From an uncultured Bacteroidota bacterium (GTDB lineage Bacteria; Bacteroidota; Bacteroidia; Chitinophagales; S012-47), in assembly GCA_913062655.1 (NCBI GenBank), contig CAJXXO010000065.1, positions 1 to 10,885 on the forward strand: 10,885 nucleotides of DNA, in the 5' to 3' direction. Below the pieces are notes generated by a model. The model had not been told where the DNA came from and did no database searches. It saw nothing but the letters and a program-made list of their open reading frames with translations. A program made the position numbers and the translations under genes. Positions 1 through 6,022 of the stretch are shown here, piece by piece (within the stretch, counting starts at the first letter, position 1; every line of letters starts with the position of its first letter).

Positions 1-1293
1 GAGGAGGTGTGTGCAGTAGTCAATTCAGATGTGCCTTTGATCACCCATGTAGATGTGTTGGCAACGGATGTGGCCACAGGTGAGATTGAGGTGAAATGGA
101 TTGCCCCCGACCCGGATGTGCTGGATACGGTACTCAATCCTCCTCCTTATACATTGGAATTGTACCGGCACGATGGTTTTGCTCCGGGGCCTAACCCTGT
201 GTTACTGCAGACCTATCAATTTAATAGCTTTGGCGCCATCACACCCGGTGCCTTTACCGATGTCAACCTGAACACGGTAGACGGCCCGTACAATTATACA
301 CTTACCTTTTACAATGAAGATGGCAATGGTCAACTCAGGGAAATTGGGACCTCGGCCTCTGCTTCCTCCGTGTACCTGACTACCGCAGCAGGGGGCAATA
401 GTATAGCATTGACCTGGCAGGAAGAAGTGCCTTGGGTCAATTATGAATACCTGGTTATGCGTGAGCAGGATGCCAATCCGGGTGTGTACGATACTATAGC
501 GCGAGTCCCCTCCCCCCGATATACAGATACGGGGCTGGTAAACGGAGAAACCTATTGTTACAAGATCAGAAGTCTGGGGTCTTATTTCAACCCTATTGCA
601 CCTTCTCCATTGATCAATCACAGTCAGGAGCGCTGTGACATTCCGCAGGATACGGTACCTCCGTGTGTACCAGATTTGGAAGTGTCTAATGCCTGTGACG
701 ACCTGTTGCAGGGCGGAGAGTTGCCGGATAATTTGATCAATACCCTCACTTGGAGTAATCCCATAGATGACTGTGGGGAGGATGCTCTGGTCGGTTACCG
801 GATCTATTTTGCCCCTACAGAGAATGATCCACTTACCTTGCTGGTTGAGATCAACAACCCTTTTGATAATACCTATCTGCACAGCAACCTGACTAGCCTG
901 GCTGGGTGTTATGCCGTGACGGCTATAGATAGTTTTGGCAACGAATCCCCCAAAACCAATACCATCTGTGTACAGAATTGTCCCTACTATGAATTGCCGA
1001 GTGCTTTCAGCCCTAATGGGGATGGCGATAATGACATCTACACCCCATTCTTACCTTACTATTTCGTAGATCGGGTGGAGATGACCATTTTTAATCGTTG
1101 GGGTAACCAGGTCTTCACCACAGAAGACCCTATGATTCGCTGGGATGGCACGGATCAGGTATCTGGTGAACCGTTGGCAGAAGGGGTATATTACTACACA
1201 TGCAAAGTATTTGAGATCAGCCTGAATGGGATACAACAGCGCAGTGAACCACTGAGCGGCTACATTCATTTGGTACGAGGACAAGGGCAATAA
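1..1293 (+). CDS. T9SS type B cargo protein with Fn3-like repeats (5' partial)
   Basis: This is the C-terminal part (430 visible codons) of a secreted or surface protein; the frame is open at the left edge, so the true start and any signal peptide lie outside. Numbering visible codons from nt 1, there are about three beta-rich, fibronectin type III-like segments (roughly 13-125, 134-215 and 220-320), with recurring patterns such as LTWQEEVP and LTWSNPIDD and YxYxL/CYxVxAID strand motifs. Residues about 333-430 form a gliding-motility-associated (CHU_C, type B) C-terminal domain: LPSAFSPNGDGDND, then IFNRWGNQVF, WDGT and GVYYYTCKV. In this family the domain directs export by the type IX secretion system and is often linked to attachment at the cell surface. 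The Fn3-like part suggests adhesion or a structural role, but the cargo's specific function cannot be read. ribE follows after 10 nt, so the two may share a transcript although their functions look unrelated. Confidence is high for the sorting domain and moderate for the Fn3 assignment. Confidence 0.9.
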   Translation, partial: EEVCAVVNSDVPLITHVDVLATDVATGEIEVKWIAPDPDVLDTVLNPPPYTLELYRHDGFAPGPNPVLLQTYQFNSFGAITPGAFTDVNLNTVDGPYNYTLTFYNEDGNGQLREIGTSASASSVYLTTAAGGNSIALTWQEEVPWVNYEYLVMREQDANPGVYDTIARVPSPRYTDTGLVNGETYCYKIRSLGSYFNPIAPSPLINHSQERCDIPQDTVPPCVPDLEVSNACDDLLQGGELPDNLINTLTWSNPIDDCGEDALVGYRIYFAPTENDPLTLLVEINNPFDNTYLHSNLTSLAGCYAVTAIDSFGNESPKTNTICVQNCPYYELPSAFSPNGDGDNDIYTPFLPYYFVDRVEMTIFNRWGNQVFTTEDPMIRWDGTDQVSGEPLAEGVYYYTCKVFEISLNGIQQRSEPLSGYIHLVRGQGQ

Positions 1294-1303
1294 GCGATCA
1301 ACT

Positions 1304-1906
1304 ATGTTTACAGGTATTGTGGAGACGTTGGCAAGGGTAGAGGAAATACGACAAGAAGGTACCAATACCGTTTTTACACTTTCTTCCCCCATTTCGTCAG
1401 AATTTTCAGTAGACCAAAGCATCAGCCATAATGGTGTATGCCTCACAGTAACAAAAGTAGAAGGTGACCGCCACGAAGTGGTGGCCGTAGAAGAAACCTT
1501 ACAGCGCTCCAATCTGGGCGAATGGGAAGTAGGGCACGAGGTCAACCTGGAAAGGTCTGTGCGCATGTCGGATCTCATGGATGGGCATATGGTGCAAGGG
1601 CATGTGGATGATATGGGCATCTGTAAGAAAGTGGAGGAACGAGACGGCTCTTGGTTGTATACCTTTTCCTATGCGCCCAAGCACGCCCATTTATTGGTGA
1701 ATAAGGGCAGTATTTCTATCAATGGTACCAGCCTAACCGTAATTGAACCGACTGACCGCGAATTTCTGGTGACAATTATACCCTACACCTATGATCATAC
1801 TACGTTTAAGCATATCCAACCGGGTGATAAGGTAAACCTGGAGTTTGATATTATCGGCAAATACCTGGCCCGCTACCTCGAGCGCCTGGACCACTTGCAC
1901 CGTTAG
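1304..1906 (+). CDS. ribE: Riboflavin synthase, alpha subunit
   Basis: The enzyme dismutates two molecules of 6,7-dimethyl-8-ribityllumazine to riboflavin and a pyrimidine by-product, the last step of riboflavin synthesis in the cytoplasm. At 200 aa it has the usual family length. It opens with the diagnostic MFTGIVE and contains two lumazine-binding barrels, about residues 1-88 and 95-187. Conserved sites are visible: SHNGVCLTV (41-49, with the Cys at 46 matching the conserved second Cys of the E. coli CC pair; the first is Val), GHMVQGHVD (94-102), GTSLTV (141-146) and Asp182 in LEFD, equivalent to the catalytic-region Asp185 of E. coli by alignment from memory. The ATG at 1304 is fixed by the MFTGIV start; no clear Shine-Dalgarno precedes it. 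It lies 10 nt after the secreted-protein gene, and other rib genes are not in view. Its TAG overlaps the stop codon of the convergent gene by 4 bp, and no terminator is visible at its end. Confidence 0.96.
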   Translation: MFTGIVETLARVEEIRQEGTNTVFTLSSPISSEFSVDQSISHNGVCLTVTKVEGDRHEVVAVEETLQRSNLGEWEVGHEVNLERSVRMSDLMDGHMVQGHVDDMGICKKVEERDGSWLYTFSYAPKHAHLLVNKGSISINGTSLTVIEPTDREFLVTIIPYTYDHTTFKHIQPGDKVNLEFDIIGKYLARYLERLDHLHR

Positions 1907-3435
1907 ACTACCCCTGCCATCTCCTCTGCTTCCTTCATAAATTGAAGCGCATGCTCCCACATCACCTCGTAGGGCAAAATCTCCCACTCAGCTGAGTACA
2001 AGTCAGTGGCGGTAAAGAGCGATTGATGCTGTTCGCGCGTATCCTGTTCTGCATATTTATGAATGAAACTCTTTTTCTCAGCCGACTGCAACATCTTGAT
2101 GTAAGTGTACGCCCGTGCGTTCTCTTTCTTATTCAGATAGCGATAGGCGTAGATGTTGAGGGCATCCATTTTATCAAATACAGCATCCAATTCGTGGTTT
2201 TTCAATAAGTACTGAATCTGCAGGGTGATAATCGCCATATTCCAGCCCGACTTATCCTTGGAAGCGTGGGCGGTGTTGTTGAGGAATTGCGTGGCGTTAA
2301 AATTGGGTATGTACTTATTTTTAAGCAGTCGCTTATCCAGCTTTTCGACATCAAAAATGTAATGCAGGTAGGCGTGGAAAATCCGCCACTTTTCTTTTCG
2401 AATATCACTGGTGTACTTAAACTTTTGGTGGTTGACAGCCTGGAGGAAGATATCAGAAGCCAGCGTATATCGTTGGGCCTGCATGGCCAGGAGAAAGTAG
2501 CTTTCCATGGTGAGTAGCCAGTTGTTATTGCCCTCGGCAAAGTATTTCAGTGATTTCTTAATGGCCTTCAAGCCATTTTCGGTATCCCGTAGATTTAGAA
2601 GGGCTACCATGCGCATCAGTGAAAACTGGCCCAGGTGACTCTTCTGGTAAAAGGTAGGGTTGTTTTCGTAAAAAGCCTCTGCCGCATTACAGGTATCGAT
2701 CAATTTGGGGAAGTCAAAGATAATCTGGTAGTAGATGGCCTGTGTGTAATACCTGAGATACTGTACTCGATAGTTGTGCGGGTATTCCGCAGCCAATGCC
2801 TGTAGATTCTTTGTGGACTCCTTGGCGATTGGGGCAAGTTTAGTATAAGAAAGACTTCTCATTACATGCACAATTGTATCTTCCATGTACCGCTCAGCCT
2901 GGTATTCTGCATCTAATTCTTTCTTTGCCTCTTCATGTATCTTTCGGGTTTGGTTGTATTCCTTTAGTCTACCTCGCAAGCTGTAATGAGTAAGTAAATC
3001 ACTCGTTAAAGGCACAATCGTAGAATTCAAATTGTATTTCTGAGCTTGCGTCAGCGTTTGTTTAGCCAGCTTCTCAAAAGAAAACCGGGCGCCATTGGCT
3101 TTGAGAATGCGACATAGGAGCAGGTTCTTGTAGCTCGTATGGGAGGCGTGATGATAATCGGAATAAGAGCTTTTGTTGATATCGAGGAAGAAAAGATAGT
3201 TCAGCAGGCGCTTCTTAAACCTCGATTTGAGTTTGCGGTACCGGTCGTCAGAGGTATCGGAATCATAAAAGAAGGCGGCTGCATCCTGGTCGCTTTTTAA
3301 GTCTCCTGTACGCAGGGCATTGTAGAATTTGGCGTACTGTGATTGCTGATCCTCCAATTCCTTAATGTCAATAATATTCACCTTTTCTACACGCTGCCTG
3401 GTCACAATATCGACCAATTCTTTCAATAGTTTCAT
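1903..3435 (-). CDS. Conserved-looking helical-repeat protein of unknown function
   Basis: This 510-aa protein belongs to no named family that I recognise. It has no signal peptide and no membrane segment, so it is probably cytoplasmic. The sequence is rich in Leu, Tyr, Lys and Glu with heptad-like hydrophobic spacing, and looks almost entirely alpha-helical, resembling a TPR-like solenoid from about residue 100 to 450. Residues 65-76 are strikingly basic (RYRKLKSRFKKR) and precede LLNYLFFLD. The C-terminal part contains AYTYIKMLQ (442-450) and EWEILPYEVMWEHAL (483-497). From memory, this layout (basic, Leu-rich N-terminal helices, a helical solenoid, and a final E-I-x-P-Y-E-x-x-W motif) resembles uncharacterised proteins common in Bacteroidota, but I cannot confirm that. 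The ATG at 3435 is the first good start. A scaffold or regulator role would fit the fold but is speculation. It is transcribed alone, with long noncoding DNA upstream and a convergent ribE downstream. Confidence 0.85.
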   Translation of the reverse strand: MKLLKELVDIVTRQRVEKVNIIDIKELEDQQSQYAKFYNALRTGDLKSDQDAAAFFYDSDTSDDRYRKLKSRFKKRLLNYLFFLDINKSSYSDYHHASHTSYKNLLLCRILKANGARFSFEKLAKQTLTQAQKYNLNSTIVPLTSDLLTHYSLRGRLKEYNQTRKIHEEAKKELDAEYQAERYMEDTIVHVMRSLSYTKLAPIAKESTKNLQALAAEYPHNYRVQYLRYYTQAIYYQIIFDFPKLIDTCNAAEAFYENNPTFYQKSHLGQFSLMRMVALLNLRDTENGLKAIKKSLKYFAEGNNNWLLTMESYFLLAMQAQRYTLASDIFLQAVNHQKFKYTSDIRKEKWRIFHAYLHYIFDVEKLDKRLLKNKYIPNFNATQFLNNTAHASKDKSGWNMAIITLQIQYLLKNHELDAVFDKMDALNIYAYRYLNKKENARAYTYIKMLQSAEKKSFIHKYAEQDTREQHQSLFTATDLYSAEWEILPYEVMWEHALQFMKEAEEMAGVV

Positions 3436-3467
3436 GGGGATAAAATTATAAGTGGCTGAAAATCAAC

Positions 3468-3483
3468 GCTAAAAATTTTTAGC
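3468..3483. repeat. Perfect 16-bp palindrome GCTAAAAATTTTTAGC
   Basis: The 16 bases read identically on both strands with no spacer, centred 40 bp upstream of the start codon of the 510-aa gene. The position suits an operator for a dimeric regulator. With no loop and a soft AT core, it is a poor RNA hairpin. The binding protein is unknown; it does not resemble a Fur box. Confidence 0.5.
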
Positions 3484-3610
3484 AAGATAATTCATGGTAA
3501 ATATATAAAGGTCACACTCTTCCCCCATACGATTGTTGATTGTATAGGTTTTGCTATTTCTTTGTACACAGGCCAATAAAGACTGTCATTTGTAAGAAAA
3601 AAGGCCATTA

Positions 3611-3627
3611 CGTGTAAATAGTACACG
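3611..3627. repeat. Inverted repeat CGTGTA-N5-TACACG
   Basis: Two perfect 6-bp half-sites are separated by AATAG inside the long intergenic region. The arrangement looks like a dimeric operator more than a terminator, because no T-run follows. The half-site shares a GTA/TAC core with the nearby TGTACA palindromes at 3563-3568 and 3699-3704. Confidence 0.35.
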
Positions 3628-3784
3628 AATCAGTATAGTCACATTTGACAGTTTTGCACATTTTTTTACCACCTTCAAGCCCTTAATTATCAACATTTTG
3701 TACATTAGGGGTGTGGAAAAGTCCGCATTTCTCATCAGTCACAAAAACCTTTGGCCTGTATCCCCGTATACCTAAGTCCCGACC

Positions 3785-3792
3785 TACTTTTG
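3785..3792 (+). promoter_or_regulatory. Candidate Bacteroidota -7 element (TACTTTTG) for the small acidic gene
   Basis: TACTTTTG matches the Bacteroidota -7 consensus TAnnTTTG exactly. Transcription would start near 3798-3800 and give a leader of about 33 nt before the ATG at 3833. No good -33 TTTG lies at the usual 19-21 nt spacing; the nearest is at 3750-3753, too far away. An 8-bp motif with two free positions can occur by chance, hence moderate confidence. Confidence 0.4.
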
Positions 3793-3832
3793 GAATTGTC
3801 AAGCGAATTAGTTAACCCAAAAAGTTTACGTC

Positions 3833-3988
3833 ATGGAATTAGTTATTGCAATGCTCATGTGGATGGGTGCGATTGTTTCACCTGAGGCTCCTGCCGACAT
3901 GGTACAAGATGACAATCACTACATCATCGAAGAGTATCAGTCTGCTGCTCCAGGTGCTGTTATCGTACCGGACCCAGACGAAATGTAA
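3833..3988 (+). CDS. Small, highly acidic peptide with hydrophobic N-terminus (51 aa)
   Basis: ATG at 3833 to TAA at 3986-3988 encodes 51 aa that I do not recognise. The N-terminus (MELVIAMLMWMGAIV) is a hydrophobic stretch of about 15 residues that could anchor in or associate with the membrane, but it lacks the positive charge normally in front of a signal peptide. The rest (SPEAPADMVQDDNHY onward) is acidic and ends PDPDEM. The whole peptide has ten Asp/Glu, one His and no Lys or Arg. Support for a real gene: an exact -7 promoter element sits about 40 nt upstream, an A-rich tract (CCCAAAAAG) precedes the start, the reading frame has sensible codons, and a strong terminator begins 27 nt after the stop, so it forms a self-contained transcription unit. 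The alternative is a small RNA of about 250 nt with a chance ORF. Function is unknown. Confidence 0.6.
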   Translation: MELVIAMLMWMGAIVSPEAPADMVQDDNHYIIEEYQSAAPGAVIVPDPDEM

Positions 3989-4014
3989 GATCAGACATTC
4001 TTAACTTCTAAAAG

Positions 4015-4044
4015 CAAAGGCCCGATCAAACGATCGGGCCTTTG
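4015..4044. terminator. Bidirectional intrinsic terminator between the small gene and clpX
   Basis: A perfect 13-bp stem (CAAAGGCCCGATC at 4015-4027, complement at 4032-4044) closes an AAAC loop. On the plus strand it is followed by TTGTTT and ends the small acidic gene; on the minus strand it is followed by CTTTT, 28 nt after the clpX stop. GC-rich core, AT-rich ends and placement between convergent genes make a shared terminator the natural reading. Confidence 0.92.
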
Positions 4045-4072
4045 TTGTTTCAGGTCTATTATTTGGCTCGTA

Positions 4073-5305
4073 CTAAGCGGCTTTAAGCTTATTGAGCTTT
4101 GTCTTAGAAAGTTTCTCCTCTGCGTATTCGCGGGTGATGGTGATACTCTCCTTTTCCTCTGCCGAAGGTGTCTCATACATGGCGTCTGTCATCACCGCCT
4201 CACATATGGTGCGCAACCCTCTGGCCCCAAGCTTAAATTCTACCGCCTTTTCTACAATGAAGTCGATGGCATCTTCCTCAATATCAAGTTCAATGCCTTC
4301 ATATTCCATCAGCTTCTTGTATTGTTTAATCAGAGCATTCTTTGGCTCGGTGAGTATACGCTTCAGCGTACCGGCAGTGAGCGGCTCCAGGTAGGTAAGT
4401 ACCGGAATACGACCGATCAGCTCAGGAATTAGTCCAAAAGCCTTAAGATCCTGCGGATTGACAAACTGTAGTAAGTTATCTGCTTCTGCCAGTTCATCGT
4501 CCGGTTTCTTATAGCCAATCACCTGCGTCTGCGTTCTGCGCGCAATAATCTTGTCGATACCATCGAACGCACCACCACAGACAAAGAGGATGTTCTGTGT
4601 GTTGATCTTGATCATTTTCTGCTCCGGGTGCTTGCGACCGCCCTGCGGAGGAACTTGAATATCGGTTCCCTCTAACAGTTTCAGCATCGACTGTTGCACG
4701 CCTTCACCAGATACATCGCGTGTGATGGAAGGATTGCTGCTCTTCCGGGCGATCTTATCGATCTCATCAATGTAAACGATGCCTCTCTCAGCCGCCTTTA
4801 CATCGTAGTTGGCCGACTGCAATAAGCGCGACAAGATGCTCTCTACATCTTCACCTACGTAACCGGCTTCTGTAAATACGGTGGCATCTACAATGGTAAA
4901 TGGCACCTTCAACAGACGTGCGATGGTCTTGGCGAGCAGGGTTTTTCCTGTACCCGTTTCTCCAACCATGACGATATTGGACTTTTCAATCTCAATATCT
5001 TCGTTGGTCTTCTGATTCAGCCGTTTGTAGTGGTTGTAGACCGCTACGGATAACACCTTTTTGGCTTCCTCCTGTCCGATCACATATTCATCGAGGAAGG
5101 ATTTGATCTCCTTTGGCTTAACGAGATTCAGGTTGATCTTTGGCTGCTCCTTATCTTGCTGTTGGGCCAGCTCTTCATCAATGATAAGCTGTGCCTGCTG
5201 CACGCAGGACTCGCAGATGAAGCCGTCAATGCCTGCAATGAGGATGAGTACTTCTTCTTTATTTTTCCCGCAGAAGGAGCAATGTTGGTCAGAACGTTTT
5301 TTCAT
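4073..5305 (-). CDS. clpX: ATP-dependent Clp protease ATP-binding subunit ClpX
   Basis: ClpX is the hexameric AAA+ unfoldase that recognises tagged proteins, unfolds them with ATP and threads them into ClpP. The 410-aa product has the full family layout. An N-terminal zinc-binding domain carries Cys 9, 12, 31 and 34. Walker A is GETGTGKT (115-122), the pore loop GYVG is at 148-151, Walker B is VYIDEID (177-183), and the RKH pore loop is at 224-226. The arginine finger lies in ELIGRIP (Arg299) and sensor 2 is GARGLR (360-365). The ClpP-docking loop reads IGY (263-265) where E. coli has IGF, a conservative change that I believe occurs in relatives. The ATG at 5305 opens the MKKRSDQHCSFCG zinc finger and is well placed. 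It is the last gene of tig-clpP-clpX, 36 nt after clpP, and ends before the hairpin at 4015-4044. Confidence 0.98.
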   Translation of the reverse strand: MKKRSDQHCSFCGKNKEEVLILIAGIDGFICESCVQQAQLIIDEELAQQQDKEQPKINLNLVKPKEIKSFLDEYVIGQEEAKKVLSVAVYNHYKRLNQKTNEDIEIEKSNIVMVGETGTGKTLLAKTIARLLKVPFTIVDATVFTEAGYVGEDVESILSRLLQSANYDVKAAERGIVYIDEIDKIARKSSNPSITRDVSGEGVQQSMLKLLEGTDIQVPPQGGRKHPEQKMIKINTQNILFVCGGAFDGIDKIIARRTQTQVIGYKKPDDELAEADNLLQFVNPQDLKAFGLIPELIGRIPVLTYLEPLTAGTLKRILTEPKNALIKQYKKLMEYEGIELDIEEDAIDFIVEKAVEFKLGARGLRTICEAVMTDAMYETPSAEEKESITITREYAEEKLSKTKLNKLKAA

Positions 5306-5341
5306 GCCTGATGGCTTTCGTGAGGCAATGCTGTTGTAGGA

Positions 5342-6022
5342 TTACTCTTTTTCAGCATTGCGTTCCAATACTTCATCGATCATACCGTATTCTTTGGCCT
5401 CTGTGGCACGCATCCAGTAGTCACGATCGGAGTCTTCTTCAATCTTTTCGTAAGTCTGTCCAGAATGTTTCGAAATGATCTTGTAGAGCTCCTCTTTAAT
5501 TTTTTGAATTTCCTTGTAGGTGATTTCTATATCACTCGCTTGTCCTTGTGCACCGCCAAGGGGCTGATGGATCATTACACGGCTGTGGGGCAGGGCAGAG
5601 CGTTTACCCGATTCACCGGCACAGAGCAACACCGCAGCCATACTGGCCGCTATACCCGTACATATCGTAGCTACATCCGGAGCAATGTATTGCATGGTAT
5701 CATAAATACCCAAACCGGAGTATACAATACCACCTGGGCTGTTGATGTACATCATGATATCCCGCTTAGCATCGGCACTTTCCAGAAACAGCAACTGTGC
5801 CTGAATTACGTTGGCCACGTAGTCATCGATACCGCTACCGAGAAAGAGGATACGGTCCATCATCAGGCGAGAGAATACATCCAGTGCCTGCACATTTAGC
5901 TGGCGCTCCTCAATAATGTAAGGTGTCAAACCCGTGATGGAAGAGTTGATATATTTTTCCAGGTGCATGCTGCTCATGCCCTGGTGCTTGGTTGCGTATT
6001 TAAAAAATTCTTTTCCGTCCAT
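5342..6022 (-). CDS. clpP: ATP-dependent Clp protease proteolytic subunit ClpP
   Basis: ClpP is the serine peptidase that forms a double-heptamer chamber and degrades polypeptides delivered by ClpX. The 226-aa product carries the complete catalytic triad: Ser127 in GIAASMAA, His152 in MIHQPLGG and Asp201 in DRDYW. The oxyanion-side motif INSPGG (93-98) and the handle-region QGQASDIEI (159-167) are also conserved. It is about 20 residues longer than E. coli ClpP. The extra length is at the N-terminus, before TPYIIEE, where a cleaved propeptide would sit; whether it is processed cannot be seen. The ATG overlaps the tig stop codon by one base (TAATG), which fixes the start and suggests translational coupling. 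It lies between tig and clpX. Confidence 0.98.
   Translation of the reverse strand: MDGKEFFKYATKHQGMSSMHLEKYINSSITGLTPYIIEERQLNVQALDVFSRLMMDRILFLGSGIDDYVANVIQAQLLFLESADAKRDIMMYINSPGGIVYSGLGIYDTMQYIAPDVATICTGIAASMAAVLLCAGESGKRSALPHSRVMIHQPLGGAQGQASDIEITYKEIQKIKEELYKIISKHSGQTYEKIEEDSDRDYWMRATEAKEYGMIDEVLERNAEKE

Larger units (their letters stand above)
3436..3832. other. Long intergenic region, 397 nt, no gene recognised
   Basis: This AT-rich gap separates the divergent 510-aa gene and the small acidic gene. No ORF with coding character is visible in it. It does contain a perfect 16-bp palindrome at 3468-3483, the dyad CGTGTA-N5-TACACG at 3611-3627, two copies of TTTGTACA (3561-3568 and 3697-3704), and an exact Bacteroidota -7 element at 3785-3792. 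The region is far longer than two promoters need, so it may carry operators or an unrecognised small RNA; the sequence alone does not decide. Confidence 0.6.

Noticed and set aside
202..882. Long minus-strand ORF (226 codons) opposite the T9SS cargo gene
   Set aside because: It is antisense to a clear coding frame with a recognisable C-terminal domain, and its product has no domain or compositional coherence.
3991..4176. Minus-strand 61-codon ORF spanning the terminator and the clpX end
   Set aside because: It overlaps clpX in another frame and reads through the perfect terminator hairpin, so it is a chance ORF.
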